The translations under genes and the position numbers were made by a program. The notes beneath the pieces were generated by a model. The model worked only from the letters and a program-made list of their open reading frames with translations. It had not been told where the DNA came from and did not search any database. A stretch of DNA of 43,345 nucleotides from a virus, in the IMG/VR virus record IMGVR_UViG_3300021962_000207, positions 1-43,345 of that record. One strand, given 5' to 3'. Shown here in pieces: positions 15,528 to 21,623 of the stretch. Each line of letters starts with the position of its first letter. Position 1 is the stretch's first letter.

Positions 15528-16139
15528 TTACCACTTAACTTCTTTCCAGGCAAGCCTTTCTCTCAATTCCTTTTGAAAAACCATAAGATAACGATGTTTA
15601 CGAGAGCGATCACGCCACTCACCGTCAATGCCGCTAACGCTACCCCTAGAATGTTTGGTTCCATCTGCGTAATAAAAGTCTTTTTTAGGGTCAGTTAGAC
15701 CGTAGTATTGAAAATTACAAGCTCTGTATATAGTTCCAGTGTGGTGATCAGCGTCAGCATAACTAAGAATAGCACGAACTGCGGCATCTTTTCTAAACCT
15801 CCTAATACATTTACTCACAAACCATGAAGTAATATTATATTCTTCTTTCTGTACTTCTGGATCTACACATAAACGAGAGAGTTCAAACAAACCCTCTTGT
15901 TCATCTCTTTGTAGACCAAATGCACCTACGGCTATTTCTGGAACAGGGAGACCAGTAAAAACGCAAGTAGCAAGACACTTCCCAATTCTAAGAGGGCATT
16001 CCCACTCAGTATGTCTGAAAAGTCCATAGTTATACCCAGATTTAAAGTCTTTTGACGCATCTTTTAGATAATGATGAGTATAAAGAAGATCTTTGATTTC
16101 TTCCTTACTAACTCTATCTATATAAAAATCACTCTTCAC
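15528..16139 (-). CDS. Mom-like DNA adenine modification protein (GNAT fold)
   Basis: 203 residues, GTG start. FELSRLCVDPEVQ (85-97) and LSYADADHHTGTIYRACNF (125-143) match the signature of the Mom family: phage GNAT-fold enzymes related to Mu Mom, which makes N6-(methyl)carbamoyl adenine and protects phage DNA from restriction. Mom-family proteins have an ELSRL strand, then SYADP..GH.GTIYqAanw; His-rich ADHHTG replaces the usual loop here. The basic C-terminus fits DNA contact. It lies last in the tRNA/CpeT operon. It could be a general acetyltransferase, but the GTIY motif favours Mom. Confidence 0.65.
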   Translation of the reverse strand: MKSDFYIDRVSKEEIKDLLYTHHYLKDASKDFKSGYNYGLFRHTEWECPLRIGKCLATCVFTGLPVPEIAVGAFGLQRDEQEGLFELSRLCVDPEVQKEEYNITSWFVSKCIRRFRKDAAVRAILSYADADHHTGTIYRACNFQYYGLTDPKKDFYYADGTKHSRGSVSGIDGEWRDRSRKHRYLMVFQKELRERLAWKEVKW

Positions 16140-16149
16140 TTAGGTATAA

Positions 16150-16317
16150 TTACTTATTTTGTTTGTGTTTCACGATATATTCTACAGTATTTGCAACATC
16201 ATGCATAGCGGTTCTTAGATCACTCTGATTTCCCGTATGTTGATCCATCGTTTGTGGATCAGTCAGAGACCATCTCCACTGATTCATTTGTTCGTTATGC
16301 CAGAGATTAATGATCAT
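16150..16317 (-). CDS. Small hypothetical protein (55 aa)
   Basis: ATG at 16315-16317, stop TAA at 16150-16152. It begins MIINLWHNEQMNQWRWSLTD and ends in a basic helix. It fills the gap between tRNA-Thr and the Mom-like gene. The His/Gln/Asn-rich composition resembles no family known to me. Confidence 0.5.
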   Translation of the reverse strand: MIINLWHNEQMNQWRWSLTDPQTMDQHTGNQSDLRTAMHDVANTVEYIVKHKQNK

Positions 16318-16335
16318 TTTAGAACTTTAACTCAA

Positions 16336-16409
16336 AGCCCACGGTCGGACTTGAACCGACGACCTACGGTTTACAAAACCGTTGCTCTATCCAGCTGAGC
16401 TACGGAGGC
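16336..16409 (-). tRNA. tRNA-Thr (UGU)
   Basis: The minus strand folds as a cloverleaf. The 5-bp anticodon stem is ACGGT/ACCGT around loop TTTGTAA, giving anticodon TGT, which reads ACA. The T-arm is GTCGG-TTCAAGT-CCGAC. The acceptor stem GCCTCCG/CGTGGGC has one mismatch and one G-U pair. No CCA is encoded. Confidence 0.85.
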
Positions 16410-16422
16410 AGAAAAGATCGGA

Positions 16423-16905
16423 TTATTTCCGATTAAATTGGAATACTCCATGATAAGAACCCCAAACTTGTTCGTTTGTTTCCGGGTCAAATCCTTTATC
16501 GACTACATTATAATAGTCATTTCCAAGAAAAGCTTCTGTTGCAAGATATGTGTTCTTTCCATTCTTTTCAACAAAACATTCATTGCAGATGTTTTGTCCA
16601 TGAAACTCATCTTTTTCTTCATCATAAGTAAACTCAACGTCACATCCTGTTAGATAAGTTTGGGTTTCTCCATCTTCTTTATAGGATTTTAGAATGATTT
16701 TTCCATCTTTTTGAGTTACTTCAATAATAGCTTGACGATAGGGCTCTTTGTCAATAATGTACTTTTGTGTTACTTTAAACTTGTTTGACGATATTTTAAC
16801 ATGGGTTAATTCAATCATAGCAAATTCTCTAGGCATGTAAAAAGCCTGAGCTTGATTATTAAAGTATCCCTCAAAATAAGAAATAAATTTTGATTTGATA
16901 GTCAT
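16423..16905 (-). CDS. cpeT: CpeT-family phycobiliprotein lyase
   Basis: 160 residues. Family hallmarks run in order: YFEGYFNNQAQA (10-21), a central EPYRQAIIEV strand, LTGCDVEF, FHGQNICNECF, TYLATEAFL, DKGFDPETNEQVWGS and the C-terminal YHGVFQFNRK. Host CpeT/CpcT attach phycoerythrobilin or phycocyanobilin to light-harvesting phycobiliproteins. Phage copies are widespread in cyanomyoviruses, but structural work on the Prochlorococcus phage P-HM1 CpeT found bilin binding without clear lyase activity. A perfect TATAAATA late element lies 20-27 nt upstream. Catalytic competence cannot be judged from sequence alone. Confidence 0.85.
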   Translation of the reverse strand: MTIKSKFISYFEGYFNNQAQAFYMPREFAMIELTHVKISSNKFKVTQKYIIDKEPYRQAIIEVTQKDGKIILKSYKEDGETQTYLTGCDVEFTYDEEKDEFHGQNICNECFVEKNGKNTYLATEAFLGNDYYNVVDKGFDPETNEQVWGSYHGVFQFNRK

Positions 16906-16924
16906 TTTCAGAAATATTTTGATT

Positions 16925-16932
16925 TATTTATA
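16925..16932 (-). promoter_or_regulatory. T4-type late promoter (TATAAATA)
   Basis: The minus strand reads TATAAATA exactly, 20 nt upstream of the CpeT start and immediately after the 3' end of tRNA-Leu. This is the best match to the T4 late consensus in an intergenic position in the window. Confidence 0.65.
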
Positions 16933-16935
16933 AGG

Positions 16936-17019
16936 TAGGGCGAGGGAGACTTGAACTCCCACGGGCATAAGCCCAACAGATTTTAAGTCTGGTGTGTCTA
17001 CCGATTCCACCACCGCCCC
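16936..17019 (-). tRNA. tRNA-Leu (UAA)
   Basis: Cloverleaf with acceptor GGGGCGG/TCGCCCT, anticodon loop CTTAAAA giving anticodon TAA, a long class II variable arm (TGGGCTTATGCCCG) and T-arm GGGAG-TTCAAGT-CTCCC. The extra arm and D-loop are typical of tRNA-Leu. The 3' end encodes ACC but not a full CCA. Confidence 0.9.
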
Positions 17020-17030
17020 ATATTTTTAGG

Positions 17031-17102
17031 TAGGACTGCTGAGACTTGAACTCAGTTCACACCGTTATAAGCAGTGGGCCTTAACCCATAGGCGACAGTC
17101 CC
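17031..17102 (-). tRNA. tRNA-Ile (UAU)
   Basis: Fully paired acceptor GGGACTG/CAGTCCT, D-stem GCC/GGC, anticodon stem CACTG/CGGTG around CTTATAA (anticodon TAT, reading AUA), and T-arm CTGAG-TTCAAGT-CTCAG. It reads the AUA isoleucine codon directly with U34, rather than through a lysidine-modified CAU tRNA as in most bacteria. Confidence 0.85.
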
Positions 17103-17110
17103 ATAAAAAC

Positions 17111-17320
17111 TTATTCTTGAGTATAAGTTTTGGGGTGATATTTGAGATACTCAAAGAATGTGAGTTTCATCTCTTTTTTAGTCATGCCACAATGTTTTGC
17201 AGCAGCGGGTAGAGTCATCGTACAGTTGAATAAACCTTCATTAGCCTCTTGAACATTTTGTGGGGTGGTTTTAATCGCTGGTTCTTTTAAAGAACTAAAA
17301 TCTATGTTAAGTAGACCCAT
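17111..17320 (-). CDS. Small HTH-like protein (69 aa)
   Basis: The C-terminal 35 residues (TLPAAAKHCGMTKKEMK, then LTFFEYLKYHP) look like a helix-turn-helix: a helix, a turn around CGM, then a basic helix. The N-terminus (MGLLNIDFSSLKEPAIK) is a short extended arm. It may be a small DNA-binding regulator, placed in the early operon just before the tRNAs. Its ATG begins 1 nt after the preceding stop. Confidence 0.55.
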   Translation of the reverse strand: MGLLNIDFSSLKEPAIKTTPQNVQEANEGLFNCTMTLPAAAKHCGMTKKEMKLTFFEYLKYHPKTYTQE

Positions 17321-17321
17321 A

Positions 17322-17471
17322 TCAAAGTGGTACGATTTCTAGGTTTTGTACATTGAGTTCGGTCTTAACGTAAGACTCCCACCTCATTGCGTCTTCTATA
17401 TTGTAGAACACGACTTCGTGTTTGGCAAGACCCTTTTTCTTTGGTTTAAGGTACTGGACTTTGTATTTCAT
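17322..17471 (-). CDS. Small basic protein (49 aa)
   Basis: ATG at 17469-17471 overlaps the SGNH gene stop (ATGA); stop TGA at 17322-17324. Begins MKYKVQYLKPKKKGLAK. The fold is probably beta-alpha-beta, with the helix around IEDAMRWESYV. No family assigned. Conserved spacing with both neighbours supports a real gene. Confidence 0.6.
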   Translation of the reverse strand: MKYKVQYLKPKKKGLAKHEVVFYNIEDAMRWESYVKTELNVQNLEIVPL

Positions 17472-18244
17472 AAAACAAATCCAGATTCTTCAAGAGTTTT
17501 GGATATAGTATAATACTTTTCCGGTTTCTCAAAGGTTTTGTGTATGTCAAAGTTCTTAGTTTCAAATGATTCTAAAAGATATTTGGCAAATTCTTGGTTT
17601 TGAATTTTGGTGAGATGATTAAATCTTTTTTTATGTTCTTTATCATTTGCAAAAATCCATGTTTTTGAAAATTGCATCATATCTCTAAGTTCTATTCTAT
17701 ACATTCCTGGAATCACTTTTGATGTGATTTTATTTTTATCCATCTTAAAAAAGTCAAAACACTCTATATTTACAGACTCTGGACGTTTTAGTTTAACACT
17801 ATCTCTCATTGCAATAATATTTAATAAGTTTTTATTTGGATATTTTTCTGAATATTGATTTTCATCTTTAATCCAAGATAGGAGTAGTTTGTCTGTATTA
17901 AGTTCTTTTATGTCATTAAAATATATTCCAGCCGCATTTATTTTTTGTTCACTATTGCCAACTGAAGACATTGTTTCAGTGGAAGGAATGAAACATAGAT
18001 GGTGTTGTAGAATAGTTTTATTTTTTTTATTGGAAATTAGATAATTTCTATTATGTGATGTCCATAAAAAATATATTAGATCATATTGTTCATGAGTTTC
18101 TAAAAATTTAAGATATGAAAATCCTACCGAGGTAGATGGACAACCAAAAGTTGTTACTTCACATCTCATCAATTCTCCAAAATATTTTGGCCAACCTTCA
18201 TAATCGGCTGCAAAACTGTCTCCGTATATTGCTATTTTAGTCAA
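17468..18244 (-). CDS. SGNH/GDSL-type hydrolase-like protein
   Basis: 258 residues, with a TTG start overlapping the preceding TGA (TTGA). Block I IAIYGDSFAAD (nucleophile S10), block II around GCPSTSVGFSYL, an Asn block LWTSHNRN, and a late FNHLT that may supply the catalytic His. The order I-II-III-V is that of SGNH hydrolases: lipases, esterases and carbohydrate deacetylases. There is no signal peptide, so it acts inside the cell. It is notably AT-rich and may be a recent acquisition. Substrate unknown: acetylated glycans of the host envelope or a small ester. Confidence 0.6.
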   Translation of the reverse strand: MTKIAIYGDSFAADYEGWPKYFGELMRCEVTTFGCPSTSVGFSYLKFLETHEQYDLIYFLWTSHNRNYLISNKKNKTILQHHLCFIPSTETMSSVGNSEQKINAAGIYFNDIKELNTDKLLLSWIKDENQYSEKYPNKNLLNIIAMRDSVKLKRPESVNIECFDFFKMDKNKITSKVIPGMYRIELRDMMQFSKTWIFANDKEHKKRFNHLTKIQNQEFAKYLLESFETKNFDIHKTFEKPEKYYTISKTLEESGFVL

Positions 18245-18411
18245 TCTGCGACTACCTCACCACGCAGTTCTGCGAGTTTTGCAGTTGCAAGACTCTCAAC
18301 ACAAGTCCAGTAGAGTTCCCCACTCATGGGGAAGTTTTCACGACAAAAATACTCTGCGGTGTCTTCTTGTAGACCCTGAAGAGACTTCAGGGTATCACGA
18401 TCAATTTGCAT
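18241..18411 (-). CDS. Small hypothetical protein (56 aa), first gene of operon
   Basis: ATG at 18409-18411, stop TGA at 18241-18243. Begins MQIDRDTLKSLQGLQEDTAE, helical and acidic, with two Cys. It follows a sigma70-like promoter by about 17 nt, and its stop overlaps the TTG start of the SGNH gene. Function unknown. Confidence 0.6.
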   Translation of the reverse strand: MQIDRDTLKSLQGLQEDTAEYFCRENFPMSGELYWTCVESLATAKLAELRGEVVAD

Positions 18412-18434
18412 GGTGTGTCTTTGATTACATGGCT

Positions 18435-18464
18435 ATAATACCAAAGACCCACTGGACTAGTCAA
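18435..18464 (-). promoter_or_regulatory. Sigma70-like early promoter
   Basis: The minus strand shows TTGACT (18459-18464), an 18-nt spacer and TATTAT (18435-18440). It drives the operon from the 56-aa gene through the SGNH protein, the tRNAs, and perhaps CpeT and the Mom-like gene. The -35 box lies in the loop of the hairpin at 18445-18471. Confidence 0.6.
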
Positions 18465-18471
18465 TGGGTCT
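18445..18471 (-). terminator. Possible terminator hairpin overlapping a promoter
   Basis: AGACCCA/TGGGTCT, a 7-bp stem with a 13-nt loop, is followed on the minus strand by TTTGG. It comes after the end of the 570-aa virion gene and contains the -35 box of the next promoter. A second 6-bp hairpin (TGACAC/GTGTCA) lies just upstream. Confidence 0.4.
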
Positions 18472-18489
18472 GTGACACTTCTTTATGTG

Positions 18490-20202
18490 TCATTCAAATT
18501 CATCTAGATCTAGATCTTCCAATATGTTCACATCCAATTCCAATTGTTTTAATTCATTATTTATAGCTCCCCTACCCCTTCTATAACCCCATGCTTTACT
18601 TTGTTTACTATCTCTTATAGTTCTCAAAGTTGCAGATTTTGAAATATAATCATTTAGTATAACTAAATTGGCAGTTTTTGTGGTCTCTAGTTGAGACTCT
18701 GTTGTAGTAATATCGGAATTAGCGGAAGAACATGTACCTCCACTTGGAGCAAGGGCACTGGTGGATGTATATGCAATGCCGGCGGATGGTGTGGTTGATC
18801 CAACTCCTACTAATGTAGTTAGAGTTTGACCCTCCGTTGCGTAACTAAAAGTGTATCCAATAACACTCCCACCACTTAAAATAGGAGTATTTACTCCTGG
18901 CCATAATTCATTTCCTATGTAATAAGATGCAAACCCTGCCCCAACAGAAGGTTCTGGATCAACATCTTCAGTGTAAGTTTTAGTTACATCTGGATTGCCA
19001 TTATTAATCAAACTAATTAGATGTCCATATCCAGTCTTATTATCATCTTTAATCAGTCCTACCTCTACAGGATTTTCTCCATTTGTTGTTGGATCAAAAG
19101 ATTCTGCACTTCCCGTCTGTCTAAGAACAAAGAAGTTATCATCTGAAGTTCCACTAGCAGAAGTTTCACTAATAAAAATTGTTGGATATGATGTGTAAAT
19201 TCCAACATTAAAAATTGATTGAGATGTAGAAGCAATTGCAGGTTTACTTAGAATTATAGATGTCGTATCAATTGAGAAACTTGTAGTTACTCCAGCAGTA
19301 TCAATTCCAGTTATACTAATAGTAGTGGTTCCAAATCCTACAACAACACTATCTGTTGAAGTTATTCCTGTTCTCCATATAGGATCTCCAGTACTTATAC
19401 CAGATGTAGTATTAACACCAGAATATGCAAGAATCGTTGATCCAAATGAAATACTTGCTCCAAATGTTGTACTTATTCCTAGTAAAGAAGTTGATCCAAA
19501 TCCAACAACTTCTGGCAAATTTCCAAGTGTAAAAATCGTTGGAGATTCAATAGAGTCTGTTATAGTATCATTTGTTTGAATTCCTGATAAAATTGTGAAT
19601 CCATTTGCATCTGTTGTTGTATCATAAACAATCATGTAAGTACTTCCTATACCTACAGAAGCACTAGGAATTTCTTTTACTGCGCTTGATCCATAGTCAC
19701 GATCTTTCGGTCTTTTATAATACTTTGCGCCATAATAATTGATTGTTCTATAATCAGCTGCAATCTTTTCTACTTTATATGTATTATATGTCTTACTGAA
19801 TGGCACTCCAAGAGTGTTTATTCCACTAACAGTACTGGTAGATTGCAAAACCCAATGCAAATCATTCTTACACCCAATACTAACTCTATTTCTATATGCG
19901 TCTTGAACTGCAGTAATTTTGGTATTGATTTCTTGAATTGGTGTAGGGATTTTTTTGTCGATATTGACGATTAAATCGTCATACATATCCAGATCAATGT
20001 CAAGTAGTAATAATAAATCATTAATTTGTTCATATTGTTGTCTCTTTGACTCTATTTCACTTTTCATAGAGTCTATAATTTTCGTAGACTTTTTGGATGA
20101 AGTAGAAGTACTTAGACCTAAGGCTTTTTGAATTAAGATGGATGCATCAGAAACCCCACTAGTTGATGATAAAGATGCTGTAGTTCCTATTCCTGTAGAC
20201 AT
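18490..20202 (-). CDS. Virion structural protein with terminal coiled coils
   Basis: 570 residues. Residues ~45-110 and the last ~70 look like long helices or coiled coils (SEIESKRQQYEQINDLLLLL; NNELKQLELDVNILEDL). The ~350 residues between are beta-rich, Gly/Ser/Thr/Ile repeats of the type GIGST or GFGST, as in fibrous phage tail proteins. It is the last gene of the baseplate operon, reached by a TAATG overlap. It may be a fibre or a spike-attached arm. Exact T4 equivalent not recognised. Confidence 0.6.
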   Translation of the reverse strand: MSTGIGTTASLSSTSGVSDASILIQKALGLSTSTSSKKSTKIIDSMKSEIESKRQQYEQINDLLLLLDIDLDMYDDLIVNIDKKIPTPIQEINTKITAVQDAYRNRVSIGCKNDLHWVLQSTSTVSGINTLGVPFSKTYNTYKVEKIAADYRTINYYGAKYYKRPKDRDYGSSAVKEIPSASVGIGSTYMIVYDTTTDANGFTILSGIQTNDTITDSIESPTIFTLGNLPEVVGFGSTSLLGISTTFGASISFGSTILAYSGVNTTSGISTGDPIWRTGITSTDSVVVGFGTTTISITGIDTAGVTTSFSIDTTSIILSKPAIASTSQSIFNVGIYTSYPTIFISETSASGTSDDNFFVLRQTGSAESFDPTTNGENPVEVGLIKDDNKTGYGHLISLINNGNPDVTKTYTEDVDPEPSVGAGFASYYIGNELWPGVNTPILSGGSVIGYTFSYATEGQTLTTLVGVGSTTPSAGIAYTSTSALAPSGGTCSSANSDITTTESQLETTKTANLVILNDYISKSATLRTIRDSKQSKAWGYRRGRGAINNELKQLELDVNILEDLDLDEFE

Positions 20203-21062
20203 TATCTATTCACTCCTATAAAGTCTTGTCCTGGATAATCTTTTGGAGATTCTCCTTCATATTCTATTATTAATTTATCCAAATCATTTCTTTCTGCATG
20301 AATAATATAATAACAATTGATTGCACTACCTTCCCTATTTTTAATGACTACTTTTCTTCCCCATTCAATCTTCTCGACAAATAATTCTTGATATGATCCA
20401 AAGGGGGTTAGTTGGACAGTAATAGTTTCTGGATCAATTAATCCATTCCAATATTCTGGTAAATCAATAACACTATTATTTTCTAGTTTGCCTCGATAGT
20501 AAACACCAATTTCTGGGCCTTCTAATGATACATGACGTAAACGATATCCCTCTTTATTTGGATGTTTAATGTCAAAAGGTTTAGCTGGTAATGCTTTTGC
20601 TAACGTAATTTCCGCAACAGTTTGTGGATTAATACCAATTGTTGTAGAGATATCTCCTATAAACCTTGCGGCAGTACAGGTTTTATCAACTATTACTGTA
20701 TTAAATACGTTAATAGAGGAACCACTATTTAAGGATGATTTGACATTTATTCCAGATGTAGCGCTTAGTGCAGCTCTGATTGTGGCTCCACTTTTTGTAA
20801 CTAATCCAATAGAATTGGTAATCGCCGATCTATTGAGAATACCAATAATATTTGTTATACCTTTAACTTCTAGAGAGATTGGATTTAATAATCCAGGCCC
20901 TATCATGCAATTAGCGGTAGGGATTGGTGTTCCCGTGCCTATCCATACAGGTCCATTTAATATTGATGATCCAGGGATTGCCGGAACTGCCGGTAAAAAT
21001 GAATAATCTAGTGGGCCAACGCAAAGTTTATCCCCAACATATTGTACTGGTGTTGCTGGCAT
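20202..21062 (-). CDS. Baseplate/tail-fibre-associated protein with EGPE domain
   Basis: 286 residues. The N-terminal 130 are Gly/Pro/Ile-rich and extended. The C-terminal domain (~160-275) contains KHPNKEGYRLRH, SLEGPEIGVYYRGKL, DLPEYWNGL, then QLTPFGSYQEL. It is a recurring module of phage tail proteins that often follows a fibre and may bind carbohydrate or shield the fibre tip. It sits directly after the spike-like gene in the operon. Function inferred from the module and position. Confidence 0.6.
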   Translation of the reverse strand: MPATPVQYVGDKLCVGPLDYSFLPAVPAIPGSSILNGPVWIGTGTPIPTANCMIGPGLLNPISLEVKGITNIIGILNRSAITNSIGLVTKSGATIRAALSATSGINVKSSLNSGSSINVFNTVIVDKTCTAARFIGDISTTIGINPQTVAEITLAKALPAKPFDIKHPNKEGYRLRHVSLEGPEIGVYYRGKLENNSVIDLPEYWNGLIDPETITVQLTPFGSYQELFVEKIEWGRKVVIKNREGSAINCYYIIHAERNDLDKLIIEYEGESPKDYPGQDFIGVNR

Positions 21063-21074
21063 TGGTCACTTACC

Positions 21075-21623
21075 TCACTCAAAAAATGATTTAAATTTTT
21101 TAACAACTCCTAATAATTGACTCAGAATACCTGATTGTTGTTCTTCCGTTCCAGTATTAGATGTATTTTGCATAAGTCCAGTCGAATCTATAGTCAATGC
21201 TCCAAAAGATATTCCATTAGACATCACAGTATTCATATTAGTTCCTTTAAAACTCTGTATTGGTGCTTGAATAGAGACTTGTTTATTTGAATTTATTGTT
21301 ATTTCTCCACTTCCATCAACAGCAACGATTCTAATGTTTCTTGCCTTTAAAATTATATCTCCACCCAGAGCTTCAATTACTATATTTCCACTTTTTGCTT
21401 TTATAACCTTTGCAGGTTCATTTTCAGCTGTTTCTTCACCACAAATTTCATAAGATGTTTTTTTACATGCATCAAGTTTATTTCCTTCTTCTGTGTACTG
21501 AAAACCTTGACCCATATCCGTGATCACGGAATAATCAATATATTTACCCGCAACATCTTTTACTCCGGATTTAATTACAAAACCGGGTTTCTTTTCATAA
21601 TACTCTTTTGGTTGGTCTGTCAT
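21075..21623 (-). CDS. Spike-like beta-helix protein (gp5 C-terminal-type)
   Basis: 182 residues. Residues ~70-125 have alternating hydrophobic strands (SGNIVIEALGGDIILKAR, then ITINSNKQVSIQAP) like the repeating octapeptides of the T4 gp5 C-terminal triple-stranded beta-helix. T4 carries this as the C-terminus of gp5; here it is a separate gene coupled to the gp5 OB-fold gene by an ATGA overlap. The C-terminal ~30 residues are an amphipathic helix ending in KKFKSFFE. It probably forms the membrane-piercing spike. Confidence 0.55.
   Translation of the reverse strand: MTDQPKEYYEKKPGFVIKSGVKDVAGKYIDYSVITDMGQGFQYTEEGNKLDACKKTSYEICGEETAENEPAKVIKAKSGNIVIEALGGDIILKARNIRIVAVDGSGEITINSNKQVSIQAPIQSFKGTNMNTVMSNGISFGALTIDSTGLMQNTSNTGTEEQQSGILSQLLGVVKKFKSFFE

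Noticed and set aside
18558-18565. TATAAATA late-type motif (minus strand)
   Set aside because: It lies inside the 570-aa gene near its 3' end, and no gene begins within 100 nt downstream. Probably chance in AT-rich DNA.
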